From: Butyricimonas sp. Marseille-P3923
GTDB lineage: Bacteria; Bacteroidota; Bacteroidia; Bacteroidales; Marinifilaceae
NCBI RefSeq assembly: GCF_900184685.1
Contig: NZ_FXXL01000006.1
Coordinates: 1,054,001 to 1,118,000, forward strand
Length of the DNA stretch: 64,000 bases
Direction: 5' to 3'
Shown: piece after piece, positions 18,876-27,449 of the stretch
Numbering within the stretch: the stretch's first letter is position 1
Layout: each line of letters opens with the position of its first letter
Translations under genes and position numbers: made by a program
Notes under the pieces: model-generated
Told to the model about the DNA's origin: nothing
Database searches by the model: none
What the model saw: only the letters and a program-made list of their open reading frames with translations

Positions 18876-20429
18876 ATGAATTTTTTGAAATATATTATAT
18901 CGCTGATTGTTGCCTGTACGGGATTATGGGCGTGTTACGACGACAAGGGTAATTACGATTACCGGGAATTGGACGAGATTGTTATTGATTCGACAGGCGG
19001 GTTGATTCAAGCGGACTATTCTATTGCCCGGATGGATGTTCTGGACATTCCTTTGAAGGTGTATTACAAGGGAAAACTGGTGAATGGTTCCGAGGCGCAA
19101 TACCCGGAGTTGGAATTTAGTTGGGTAGTTTATCAACAGGGCATGGGAACCCCGATCGCGGATCGGGATACAGTCGCCGAACAGATTGAATTGAAGATTC
19201 CCGTGGAGTTGGAAGAGCGGAACTGGGAATTGGTGTTCACGGTACTGAACAAACAGACGAATACCCGGGAGTTTATGAAATTCGGGTTGAAAGTGAATGC
19301 GGCGTTGAGCGAGGGATGGATGGTGTTGTACGAACGGGATGGTAAAACGGATGTCGGTTTGATCGTGGATAAACTGATAGCCCCGAACGTGACTAGGGAA
19401 CAAACATGGGTGGATATATATTCGACGTTCAATGATGTCCCTTTGGACGGTAAACCTGTTCGTTTGCTGTATTCCGTTTCCACGAATCCGCAGGCAGTAA
19501 TAGCGGTGACCGATAAAGATATGGTTGGCGTGGCACCCTCTTCCTTCAGTAAATTATATTCATTTAATGATATGTTCTGGACAACTCCTTCTGTACAGGC
19601 TCCTGATTGTTATACCGCTTTTTACAATAAACGGGAATTAGTAATGAATGACGGGAAGATGCACACGGTTAATTTTTCCACGAGCGGGGCGAACCGGACG
19701 AATTTGTTTTTCGGGGTACCTTGCACCGGGGTGTATGGAAAACTGGCAAAATGGTGCGCGAATATGAGTTCCGGTTATAGCGGTGTCGTGTATGATCAGG
19801 AGAACCGGAAGTTTATGTGTATAAAATCGAATCGGACGGAGGTTGTCGCTTTGCCTATTCAGAGCGCAGGGATTGCGTTCGATTGTAATGATGTGGGATT
19901 GGAACTGGTCATGAGTGATTACGGTTGGAGTCATTATGAATACGTGATTATGAAAGACGGGCAAGAACATTATTATTTGTTGGCAGCCGATTTTTGTAGT
20001 ATAATGACTCAAAATATGATAGGTGTCGGGAAGTATGATATGGCAAATTGTAAAGGACTGTCGGATGGGATTTCTTCTATGACCGCCGGATACAAGGGTG
20101 AAATACTCTATTATGCAGCCGGTAGTAAAGTGTACCTGTACGATTATAAGTCCACGAACAGTACCGGTGATGCCGTGTGGGAAGACCCGAAGGGGGACGA
20201 GGTGACTTGTATCCGGTTGCAGAAATATTATCAGGGTTCGATGATGATGGCAAATACTCCGCCTAATGCTTGTGAAGTGTTGTATATTGCCACGTATAAC
20301 GAACAGGAAGGAAAAGGAACGGTGTACCAGTTAAGAGTAAATCCTTCCAGCGGTGCGGTGGATTTGAGTACTCAAAAACCGTTTTATGGTTTCGGGAAAG
20401 TGAAAGACATGGGGTGGAAAATAAAGTAA
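18876..20429 (+). CDS. PKD-like family surface lipoprotein (locus B)
   Basis: 517 residues; lipobox cysteine at 20 (GLWACYDDKGNYDY). A PKD-like beta-sandwich occupies about 30-140 (LEFSWVVYQQG, NWELVFTVLNKQTN). The remainder is beta-rich, ending in FYGFGKVKDMGWKIK. It corresponds to the locus A gene at 4764, with which it shares the N-terminal mature motif and the C-terminal FGK signature. It is predicted to sit on the cell surface with SusD and the DUF4843 protein. The gene starts 12 bp after DUF4843 and ends 24 bp before the redox fusion gene, with no hairpin in between, unlike locus A. Confidence 0.75.
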   Translation: MNFLKYIISLIVACTGLWACYDDKGNYDYRELDEIVIDSTGGLIQADYSIARMDVLDIPLKVYYKGKLVNGSEAQYPELEFSWVVYQQGMGTPIADRDTVAEQIELKIPVELEERNWELVFTVLNKQTNTREFMKFGLKVNAALSEGWMVLYERDGKTDVGLIVDKLIAPNVTREQTWVDIYSTFNDVPLDGKPVRLLYSVSTNPQAVIAVTDKDMVGVAPSSFSKLYSFNDMFWTTPSVQAPDCYTAFYNKRELVMNDGKMHTVNFSTSGANRTNLFFGVPCTGVYGKLAKWCANMSSGYSGVVYDQENRKFMCIKSNRTEVVALPIQSAGIAFDCNDVGLELVMSDYGWSHYEYVIMKDGQEHYYLLAADFCSIMTQNMIGVGKYDMANCKGLSDGISSMTAGYKGEILYYAAGSKVYLYDYKSTNSTGDAVWEDPKGDEVTCIRLQKYYQGSMMMANTPPNACEVLYIATYNEQEGKGTVYQLRVNPSSGAVDLSTQKPFYGFGKVKDMGWKIK

Positions 20430-20452
20430 ATTAATTTATAATTTAAAAGGAT

Positions 20453-22738
20453 ATGAAGTATTGTTATTTACTTACGATCGTAAGTACCATTGGGATGTTA
20501 TTGATTGGTGTGGATGGCTCTCGGGCTCAAATGACAGTTGCTCAACCCATGCAAACGAAAGCAGAAGTAGAAACGGGTATCCGTTTTTTTGAAGGCTCTT
20601 GGAATGAGGCATTAGCCGAATCGAGGAAAACCGGTAAGCCGATTTTTATGGATTGCTATACCGTGTGGTGTGTACCGTGCAAAAGGTTGGCGCAAGAAGT
20701 ATTTACCAAGCCGGAAGTTGGGGAGTATTTTAATTCCCGTTTTATCAACGTGAAGATGGATATGGGAACCGATCAGGGGAAAGAATTGAACAAACGGTAC
20801 AAGGTGACAGGATACCCGACTTTACTTTTTTTGGATAAAGACGGCAATATGTCACATCGCATCGTGGGGGCTCCGGATGGGAAGATTCTGTTAAGGGAAG
20901 CTGTCCGGGCGATTGAAGGAAACGGATATACTTCAATGAATAGGATGTATACGGAAGGAAATCGTCAGCCCGGTTTTATACAGAATTACATGGAAGTGCT
21001 GGATGTTGCCGGGGAGGGAAAGAAAGCGGCAGATATCTGTTTGGAGTATTTTGACACGTTGGATAAAACCAAGTTGAAAGAACGGGAATATTGGGATTTG
21101 TTTATCAAATACGTGAAGGATGTTGATTCTGACGAGGCTAAATACGTGTACAAGAATCGGAAAGAGTTTATCAATTTGTACGGGGAGAAAGAAGTGAACC
21201 GGAAATTGTTCCAATTGTATAATGGAGGGGCTTATCGTTATTGGAAAGAGGAAGATGGGATAGGGGTATTTGACGAAAAAGGATTCGAGAAGTATGTCCG
21301 GGATTTGTTGAAAAGGGATATCGATCGGAAAGAACAGATTATCAGTGATGCTCGCATGAATTATGCCATGAAAGCGGGTAATTGGGCAGAATTTGTTCGT
21401 TTGGGAAGTGAGCGTTTGCAAGCCGGGGAAAATAGTGAATTTATTGTTTACAACTGGGGTTTGCGGGTAAATATGGCTTGTAAGGATATGGTATTGCGTG
21501 AAGAGGTGGCGAAGTGGATGGAGCAGTTTGCTATGGCTTGTGACCGGAAGCCGAATGCCAAGGAATCGGCGTCATTAAAGAATTCTTTTTTAACCGTTAC
21601 CGATAAGCTAAGGCACCCGGAGAAGAATGACAAGAATTACCGTCCCACGATCACGATAACCGGAAAGGTTGCGGCATTACGCGAGGGGGAAGATATTATC
21701 AGGTTAATCAAGAAGGAAGGATTTTTCAAACAGGTGATTGATTCTTGTGACATTAAGTCGGACGGGACTTACGAGTTGAAAATGAGGGTAGAAAACCCTG
21801 GCGTGTATATTTTGGAATGTCAAGGTGGACAACGGGTTGAATTTTGGGCTGGAAAGGAAGATGTGCGTGTTGATTTTCCCGGTTTCGGGAATGCCAAAGT
21901 TAAAGTTATGCGTTCGATGTATATTCGTGTTACCGGAGGCGATAACAATGAGGTGATGGATAAATTGAATTGGGAGGCTTTTCGGAATATGCAATTTATG
22001 GGGAATCTGTCTCGTCCGGTGTACGGGCAAAAGGAGATTGCCGATCCCGTGAAACAGGAATTGTCCTTACAGTTGAGTGAAGTTGCAATTCATGATATGT
22101 GCGACCGTTTACAGCATTGGGCAGAGATGTATGCCGATCGGGAAGCCGTGGTGGCTATTCTTGCCAAATTGCGAGGAGAAGAGTATGCCGAAACGGTTCA
22201 GAAAGTCTTGACAACACTGGAGGCAAAATATCCGACTAGCGTGGCAGTGAAAGATTTTAAAGCGGCTCGTGCACAACAGGAGCTTATAAAACAAGGTGGA
22301 ATGGCACCTGAATTTTCTTGTCCGACTCCCGACGGGAAAAAGAATTTAGGTCCGCAAGATTTTAAAGGGAAATATCTCGTCATGGATTTTTGGGCTTCAT
22401 GGTGTGGTCCTTGCCGGGGTGAGATTCCTCACTTGAAAGAGGCTTATGCTAAGTATGCGGACAAAGGAGTGGCTTTTTTCAGCGTGTCTATCGACAAGAG
22501 CGATGCCGCTTGGAAAAAAGCCTTGGCAGAGGAAAATATGCCTTGGGAACAAGTATGCGCTCCACAAGCCGGGAAAGATGTGATGAAACAGTATCAATTC
22601 TCGGGAATACCTTATATTTTGGTGTTGGATAAAGAGGGACGTATCGTGGGTACCAATTTGCGAGGAAAAGCCTTGATGGATAAATTGGAAGAATTGGTAA
22701 ACGAAAGTAAACCCAAAACATCCATGATGATGAGATAA
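20453..22738 (+). CDS. Fused thioredoxin / DUF4369-TlpA oxidoreductase (locus B)
   Basis: 761 residues with a signal peptide ending at SRAQ (about 26). The N-terminal half (about 40-390) has a thioredoxin domain with CVPC at 73-76 (YTVWCVPCKRL) plus the helical region seen in the C-terminal part of the locus A triple-thioredoxin protein. The second half has a DUF4369 domain (about 400-490, TITITGKVAALREG...DSCDIKSDGTYELKM) and a TlpA domain with WASWCGPC (CGPC at 651-654) and GIPYILVLDKEGRI. In locus A the same regions are two genes, the second with its own signal peptide; here that signal peptide is absent and the halves are joined. Both active sites would share one periplasmic chain, which suggests electron or disulfide exchange between them. 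Confidence 0.9.
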   Translation: MKYCYLLTIVSTIGMLLIGVDGSRAQMTVAQPMQTKAEVETGIRFFEGSWNEALAESRKTGKPIFMDCYTVWCVPCKRLAQEVFTKPEVGEYFNSRFINVKMDMGTDQGKELNKRYKVTGYPTLLFLDKDGNMSHRIVGAPDGKILLREAVRAIEGNGYTSMNRMYTEGNRQPGFIQNYMEVLDVAGEGKKAADICLEYFDTLDKTKLKEREYWDLFIKYVKDVDSDEAKYVYKNRKEFINLYGEKEVNRKLFQLYNGGAYRYWKEEDGIGVFDEKGFEKYVRDLLKRDIDRKEQIISDARMNYAMKAGNWAEFVRLGSERLQAGENSEFIVYNWGLRVNMACKDMVLREEVAKWMEQFAMACDRKPNAKESASLKNSFLTVTDKLRHPEKNDKNYRPTITITGKVAALREGEDIIRLIKKEGFFKQVIDSCDIKSDGTYELKMRVENPGVYILECQGGQRVEFWAGKEDVRVDFPGFGNAKVKVMRSMYIRVTGGDNNEVMDKLNWEAFRNMQFMGNLSRPVYGQKEIADPVKQELSLQLSEVAIHDMCDRLQHWAEMYADREAVVAILAKLRGEEYAETVQKVLTTLEAKYPTSVAVKDFKAARAQQELIKQGGMAPEFSCPTPDGKKNLGPQDFKGKYLVMDFWASWCGPCRGEIPHLKEAYAKYADKGVAFFSVSIDKSDAAWKKALAEENMPWEQVCAPQAGKDVMKQYQFSGIPYILVLDKEGRIVGTNLRGKALMDKLEELVNESKPKTSMMMR

Positions 22739-22746
22739 AATTTTAG

Positions 22747-22819
22747 AGTCGGGGGATTTGCATAACGAGAGATATTATTGCTTCTCTTCTATCGCACGGC
22801 TTCATTGCAAATTCCCCGC
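22747..22819. terminator. Imperfect inverted repeat between converging genes, with copy 2 of the 3' element
   Basis: Arms at 22747-22762 and 22805-22819 (tgcaaattccccgct) pair over about 14 bp and enclose the second copy of the ataacgagagatatta element (22762-22777). It lies between the converging locus B redox gene and the cstA-type gene and probably serves as terminator for both. Confidence 0.5.
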
Positions 22820-22836
22820 TCTTGTTCTAGGCGTGT

Positions 22837-24276
22837 TTAGGTAGTTTTATGCTTTGCTACTTTCGTTATAAACAACACGAATAACCCGAGTCCGACCACG
22901 ATTCCTACCGGGTAGCTGATGGCGGGAGCGATAAATAATCCGCCGACCTTGTAGGGGGCAATCATAAAATAGGTAGCGCACACGACACTCAGGAATGTTG
23001 CCGGAAGCGACATCATCCAATGCGGTTTGCCTTTCTTTGCCAGATAAGTGGCGGCTGTCCATAGGGTGATGGTTGCCAATACTTGATTACCTATTCCCAC
23101 GTATTTCCAGATAGTGGAGAAATCCACGTTGCAGAGCAGGTAGGCGACCGCAAAAATTGGAATGGATACCATCAAGCGGTTCTTAATCGGTTTTTGGTTG
23201 AATTTCAAGGCGTCGGCGATAATCAATCGCATACTTCGGAATGCCGTGTCGCCGGAAGTGATGGGACAAACGACCACGCCAATGATGGCAATAATTGCTC
23301 CGAAGCGTCCCAGCCAAGAGTTACATATCTGGTTCACGATGATTGCCGGGGTTGCACCTCCTTCTGCTGCCGTATTCAGCCCTTCCGCTCCACCGAAAAA
23401 TGCCATGGCTGCCGTGGCCCAGATCATGGCAACGATACCCTCGCAAATCATTGCCCCGTAGAAAATCGGACGCCCGTACTTCTCGTCTGTCATGCAGCGT
23501 GCCATCATGGGCGACTGCGTGGCATGGAAACCGGAAATGGCTCCACAGGAAATCACGATGAATAACATCGGGAAAAGAATATTGTGTTGCGGATCGGCAT
23601 GCATATTGCGCATGGAATCGAAAGTCAGGTTCTCCAAAACAAGTTCTCCGCTAAATCCGCCGTAAAGCAAATAGGCTCCCACGCTGACAGCCATAAATAT
23701 CAGGGCGGCACCCATGAACGGATAGATTTTACCGATTATCTTATTGATTGGTAATAAGGTCGCTATAATATAATAAGCAAATATGATGTATAACCAAGGC
23801 GTCATGCTCATCTTGGTCAGGCTGCCTAATAGTTCTGCCGGACCGTTCACGAAAGAAACCCCGACGGCTAGCAACAGAAAGCCCGTGAAGAACGTCATGA
23901 ACTTGCGCACCCCGTTACCGAGGTATTTGCCCACGATGTCGGGCAGACTGGTCCCGTCGTGACGGGTAGATAGCATTCCGGAAAAATAGTCATGAGTGGC
24001 GCCCATGAATATACAACCGACAACGATCCACACGTAAGCCATGGGACCGTAGGCGGCACCGAGAATTGCCCCGAAGATGGGACCCAATCCGGCAATATTT
24101 AAAAACTGAATCACGAAAATACGCCAAGGCTTCAGTTCATGGTAATCCACTCCGTCTGCAAGACGTTTTACTGGGGTAGCGATAGTGGATGATGCCCCGA
24201 AAAATCGTTCAACAAATTTCCCGTAGGTGAAATAAGCGACGATTAGTAATCCGATTGAAATAATAAATGTTAGCAT
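22837..24276 (-). CDS. cstA: CstA-family carbon starvation / peptide or pyruvate transporter
   Basis: 479 residues from the ATG at 24276, which opens the usual CstA beginning MLTFIISIGLLIVAYFTYGKFVERFF; the frame stays open 54 codons further upstream, but that stretch is not CstA-like. At least a dozen hydrophobic membrane segments are visible. Family signatures include the NIAGLGPIFGAILGAAYGP motif, GATHDYFSGMLSTRHDG and the GAISGFHATQSPMMARC segment. It is shorter than E. coli CstA (701 residues), as is common in Bacteroidales. The family imports peptides or pyruvate during carbon limitation; which applies here is unknown. It is not part of the SusCD loci. A -7 box TAACTTTG lies just upstream of the start. 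Confidence 0.9.
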   Translation of the reverse strand: MLTFIISIGLLIVAYFTYGKFVERFFGASSTIATPVKRLADGVDYHELKPWRIFVIQFLNIAGLGPIFGAILGAAYGPMAYVWIVVGCIFMGATHDYFSGMLSTRHDGTSLPDIVGKYLGNGVRKFMTFFTGFLLLAVGVSFVNGPAELLGSLTKMSMTPWLYIIFAYYIIATLLPINKIIGKIYPFMGAALIFMAVSVGAYLLYGGFSGELVLENLTFDSMRNMHADPQHNILFPMLFIVISCGAISGFHATQSPMMARCMTDEKYGRPIFYGAMICEGIVAMIWATAAMAFFGGAEGLNTAAEGGATPAIIVNQICNSWLGRFGAIIAIIGVVVCPITSGDTAFRSMRLIIADALKFNQKPIKNRLMVSIPIFAVAYLLCNVDFSTIWKYVGIGNQVLATITLWTAATYLAKKGKPHWMMSLPATFLSVVCATYFMIAPYKVGGLFIAPAISYPVGIVVGLGLFVLFITKVAKHKTT

Positions 24277-24300
24277 TTGCTTGAAATTTTTGCACGAACA

Positions 24301-24308
24301 CAAAGTTA
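24301..24308 (-). promoter_or_regulatory. -7 box of the cstA-type gene
   Basis: On the minus strand this reads TAACTTTG, a full match to TAnnTTTG, 24 bp upstream of the ATG at 24276. The rest of the 574-bp gap up to 24850 holds no gene that I can support; it has a 10-bp inverted repeat (aatgaggatt at about 24551, complement at about 24643) and otherwise featureless AT-rich sequence. Confidence 0.4.
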
Positions 24309-24850
24309 TAAAAATGAGTTTGAAAAGTAAGTCTTTAAAGACGAAAAAAATGCACGCACGGGTAAAAAAGAAATGGCGACCAGTCTGGCATTGAAGGTAG
24401 TTGAGGTGCGCTAGATCTGATCGCCTGGCCTGGGACACGATATTGATATAATCCGTTCTACGGATTATTTCTGGATGTGGAATTGGATGTGGCCATTAGT
24501 GATGTGACATGACAAATGTATAGAGTGATTTTCTAATTACAGTAGGAATCAATGAGGATTTTCACCCCTGTAAGTTCTAAATATAAAGGAAAATTAGGCG
24601 TGTGTTTTTATTTTTGAAAATAAAGCATTGGTCTAATGTTGGAATCCTCATTTTTTGAAATGGAAGTCGTTTGGAACGATATTTACCGTAAATAGGGATG
24701 GTTTTCGATAATTTGATTTAACAAGAAAAAACGGAAATGATATTATAAAATGTTGTTTGGTTTATTTTGAAAATATCGTATCTTGGTCGAGTCATCCGAA
24801 GGAGGCGTATGTTATCGGCAAAAGAATATTTAAAAATACGGAAAGGAAAA

Positions 24851-25813
24851 ATGAAACAAGAAGTTTTGCATGATAACTTATTGAATGCCATACGAACGAA
24901 AGTGCCTCACGAGGAAAATTTGGCGAGTGTTCTGGGAAATATATTATGTATTGGGAAGGAGGCGATATATCGTCGGTTACGGGGAGACGTTCCTTTCACG
25001 TTATTGGAAACGGCGCTAATCTCGAAAGAAATGAATATTTCGGTGGATAGTCTTTTGGAATCCGTGTCCCCGAAAAGCAGGCCTTTCCAGTTGAAGTTGA
25101 CAGAGTTTTTTAACCCGTTGGAAACGGATTTCCTGATGATGGAGAATTACGTGGATGTATTCCGGACTCTTGACGAGAAAACCTATTCCGAGAGTGCATC
25201 TTCCACGAACATACTGCCGCAACCCCTTTATCAGGATTACAAATTTCTTTCAAGGTTCTACCTGTTCAAGTGGAAAGCCCAAAGGGACGGGTTGGATTCC
25301 GTGAAGACATTACATGAAATCGTACCGGAGGAACGGTTAGTCCGTATACAGAAGGATTTGGTCGTGGAGGCTCGTCGGGTAAAAGACACGAGTTATATAT
25401 TCGATAACATGATATTCCTTTACCTGATCAATGATATCAAATATTTTGCTAGCGTGAACCTGATATCCAATGCCGACGTGCAGGAATTGAAAGAAGAATT
25501 GTTCCATTTTTTGAATTGTTTGGAACGCTTGGCGGCAAAAGGGAGATTCGATAACGGGAACAGGATACATTTTTATATATCCAATATTAATTTCGACACG
25601 ACGTACTCCTATGTTCACACGCGGAAATATAACCTTAGTCTGATAAAGGCATTCACGTTGAACGGGATAGCGTCTTTGGACGATAAGACCTTCGAGAGCG
25701 TGAAAAGTTGGATTCTTTCCTTGAAAAGATTCTCGACATTGATATCCGAGAGCGGCGATTTACAGCGGATACATTTCTTTAAAAGTCAAAGAGAATTAGT
25801 CGCCACGTTGTGA
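24851..25813 (+). CDS. Helix-turn-helix protein of unknown function
   Basis: 320 residues counted from ATG 24851 (MKQEVLHDNLLNAIRTKVPH); in-frame starts at 24767 (TTG) and 24809 (ATG) are possible, but the segment before 24851 is basic and of low complexity. Residues about 20-65 (NLASVLGNILCIGKEAIYRRLRGDVPFTLLETALISKEMNI) look like a Cro/C1-type helix-turn-helix. The remaining 250 residues are helical with no recognised domain, perhaps a ligand- or partner-binding region. Proteins of this shape occur as orphan regulators in Bacteroidales. It has no obvious operon partner and converges on the hydrolase gene across a perfect terminator. Confidence 0.7.
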   Translation: MKQEVLHDNLLNAIRTKVPHEENLASVLGNILCIGKEAIYRRLRGDVPFTLLETALISKEMNISVDSLLESVSPKSRPFQLKLTEFFNPLETDFLMMENYVDVFRTLDEKTYSESASSTNILPQPLYQDYKFLSRFYLFKWKAQRDGLDSVKTLHEIVPEERLVRIQKDLVVEARRVKDTSYIFDNMIFLYLINDIKYFASVNLISNADVQELKEELFHFLNCLERLAAKGRFDNGNRIHFYISNINFDTTYSYVHTRKYNLSLIKAFTLNGIASLDDKTFESVKSWILSLKRFSTLISESGDLQRIHFFKSQRELVATL

Positions 25814-25856
25814 TTCGTGTCCCGTTGTCGTAAATCCGGCAATTACAATAAGGTCT

Positions 25857-25906
25857 ATAAAACCATAAAGAGGGGGGATTTTAATTCCCCCTCTTTATGG
25901 TTTTAT
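25857..25906. terminator. Bidirectional terminator, 20-bp perfect stem
   Basis: Arms at 25857-25876 and 25887-25906 are perfectly complementary and flanked by A and T runs, with a 10-nt loop. It ends the HTH gene and overlaps the first base of the stop codon of the converging hydrolase gene at 25906. Confidence 0.9.
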
Positions 25907-26955
25907 TAATTATAAATCGCTTCGAACAGAAATTTGAACGAGGGACTTGTAACCATGTGTTTATCGGCATTTCCGGCGTAAACTTCTCCGTTTGCCAAGT
26001 TCAGTTTCTTTACCGGTGCTCCTTCCGTGAAATCCAGACCTTTCAAGTCAAGCCAGAATACATTCGGGGTTATTGTAGATTCAAAGAAGTAAACCTTATT
26101 CTTTTGGTCTGAAACAGTTCTCCAACGCGTGGAGGAAATATTCGGTTGATCGGGAGTTGAAATCCCGAGAGGAACCGATACATTCCGGATAACACTGAAT
26201 ACTCCAGCCACGGCTTCCTGTTGTTTGTCTGTTTGCGGGATGGCATTGATGTAAAAGGAAGCCCTGACAAAACGGTCGGCTGCACGGTTCGTGCCCGGTA
26301 GCATCACCAGACCGCCGATTTGCTTCCAGTAATTGTTCAACGTGATTTGCTGTTCATAGGAAGGAGAGTTTGTCATCACTTGGTATTCTTTCCCCTCGTG
26401 TATGACCAGTTTGCCTTTGATGTATTCAAAAATGGCACTGTTACCCGAGGCATCCGAGATAGCAAGATGTAATGTTGATTTGGCTCCGTTCGGCATATCC
26501 GGTGCGTCAATGCGGAAAGTTTCCTTGCGCAACTCGTTTACCGCCTCGTCTACCGTGGCGAAATTGTCCAACACGTATTGTGTCCATATACTGATTCCCA
26601 TTACCGGACGAGTGTCATTCGGACGGTAGTAATCGGATTCAGCCAGATACAGGAGGTTGGCAACCAATCCTTTCTCGTTCATCCCGTCGGAAGTACCGAT
26701 ATCATATCCGGCGGTGATGACACTACCGTATTTTGATTTCCAATGCATCGTGTTCCCTTTGTCGGCTCCCGCTCTCTCGATTCCTCTGGGAAACACGTAA
26801 ATATTTGACTTTAAATCTTCTTTCCAGTCCATAGTCCTGCCTGTTACGACCATGCCGTTTTGTCCGATATATACCACTCGAGTACATGCATCGGTATACG
26901 ATACCAGCGTTCCTGCCAGTAATAATGTTGCGATAAATAATGTTTTCCTCTTCAT
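25906..26955 (-). CDS. Choloylglycine-hydrolase-family (bile salt hydrolase / penicillin V acylase-like) enzyme
   Basis: 349 residues with a signal peptide of about 23 residues; cleavage would expose Cys24 as the N-terminal nucleophile (DA|CTRVVY). Catalytic positions of the Ntn-hydrolase family are kept: Arg40 and Asp43 (GRTMDW, at the +16 and +19 spacing known from BSH Arg18 and Asp21), the Asn of MTNSPSYE, and the Arg in DRFVRASFY. The enzyme should cleave linear amide bonds such as conjugated bile salts or N-acyl amides in the periplasm or outside the cell. The sequence alone does not decide between bile salt and penicillin-type or acyl-homoserine lactone substrates. Monocistronic by context. 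Confidence 0.88.
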   Translation of the reverse strand: MKRKTLFIATLLLAGTLVSYTDACTRVVYIGQNGMVVTGRTMDWKEDLKSNIYVFPRGIERAGADKGNTMHWKSKYGSVITAGYDIGTSDGMNEKGLVANLLYLAESDYYRPNDTRPVMGISIWTQYVLDNFATVDEAVNELRKETFRIDAPDMPNGAKSTLHLAISDASGNSAIFEYIKGKLVIHEGKEYQVMTNSPSYEQQITLNNYWKQIGGLVMLPGTNRAADRFVRASFYINAIPQTDKQQEAVAGVFSVIRNVSVPLGISTPDQPNISSTRWRTVSDQKNKVYFFESTITPNVFWLDLKGLDFTEGAPVKKLNLANGEVYAGNADKHMVTSPSFKFLFEAIYN

Positions 26956-27068
26956 GCTTTCATGTTTTATGTGTTAAACGGAAATTACGTTTGACAAGTT
27001 TCTTAAAATTATATGAAAATCAAATATTATTCGCTGATAGAGTGAATCTTTATTTGGTAGAAATTCGA

Positions 27069-27076
27069 TATATTTG
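27069..27076 (+). promoter_or_regulatory. -7 box of the zinc ribbon gene
   Basis: TATATTTG, a full match to TAnnTTTG, 28 bp before the ATG at 27105. An upstream TTTG at 27053 is too close for the usual 19-bp spacing. Confidence 0.4.
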
Positions 27077-27104
27077 TCATGTTAGAATCTAAACATCAAA
27101 TATT

Positions 27105-27377
27105 ATGAAGAATAAAATTTGTCAGAGTTGCGGTATGCCCATGATGGCAGAGGAGCAATTCGGTACTAATGATGACGGTAGTGTGAATACCGAGTATTGT
27201 ACATATTGTTATCAAGACGGGGCTTTCACCGGCAACTACACCATGAATGAGATGATAGACCATAATCTTGAGTTTTTAGATGAATTCAATAAAGATGTGG
27301 AACGTCCGTTCACGAGAGAAGAGGCCAGAGCCGAGATGAGGAAATTTTTCCCCACGCTGAAACGATGGAAAAACTGA
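27105..27377 (+). CDS. Small zinc ribbon protein
   Basis: 90 residues with two CxxC pairs, Cys6/Cys9 (ICQSCGMPM) and Cys32/Cys35 (YCTYCYQDG), which should bind one zinc ion. The pattern CGMPM...CTYCYQDGAFTGN...M is that of the putative zinc-ribbon family (Zn_ribbon_2) found widely as small stand-alone cytoplasmic proteins. No signal peptide. The C-terminal half is helical (FTREEARAEMRKFFPTLKRWK). No reaction is known. Single-gene unit with its own -7 box, ending in the gap before the converging ribF gene, where an inverted repeat (about 27388-27427, ttgacggttcaatgatt and its near complement) probably terminates transcription. Confidence 0.8.
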   Translation: MKNKICQSCGMPMMAEEQFGTNDDGSVNTEYCTYCYQDGAFTGNYTMNEMIDHNLEFLDEFNKDVERPFTREEARAEMRKFFPTLKRWKN

Positions 27378-27387
27378 ATGGTGCTTT

Positions 27388-27430
27388 AATTGACGGTTCA
27401 ATGATTCGGGAAAATCATTGAACCGCCAGT
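27388..27430. terminator. Inverted repeat between the zinc ribbon gene and ribF
   Basis: The arms attgacggttcaatgatt and aatcattgaaccgccagt pair around a short loop (cgggaa) with two mismatches. It sits between two converging genes, as expected for a shared terminator. Confidence 0.6.
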
Positions 27431-27449
27431 CAAGGAATCAAAAGGATTT

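Noticed and set aside
1-22738. Calling loci A and B carbohydrate utilisation loci
   Set aside because: SusC and SusD alone do not imply glycans, and no carbohydrate-active enzyme is encoded in any of the five loci.
24277-24438. N-terminal extension of the CstA-type protein to 24438
   Set aside because: The 54 extra codons do not resemble the family, and the ATG at 24276 gives the standard start with a -7 box just upstream of it.
24439-24850. Possible small gene or RNA in the gap before the HTH gene
   Set aside because: No frame with a credible start and composition and no convincing RNA fold beyond a 10-bp inverted repeat.
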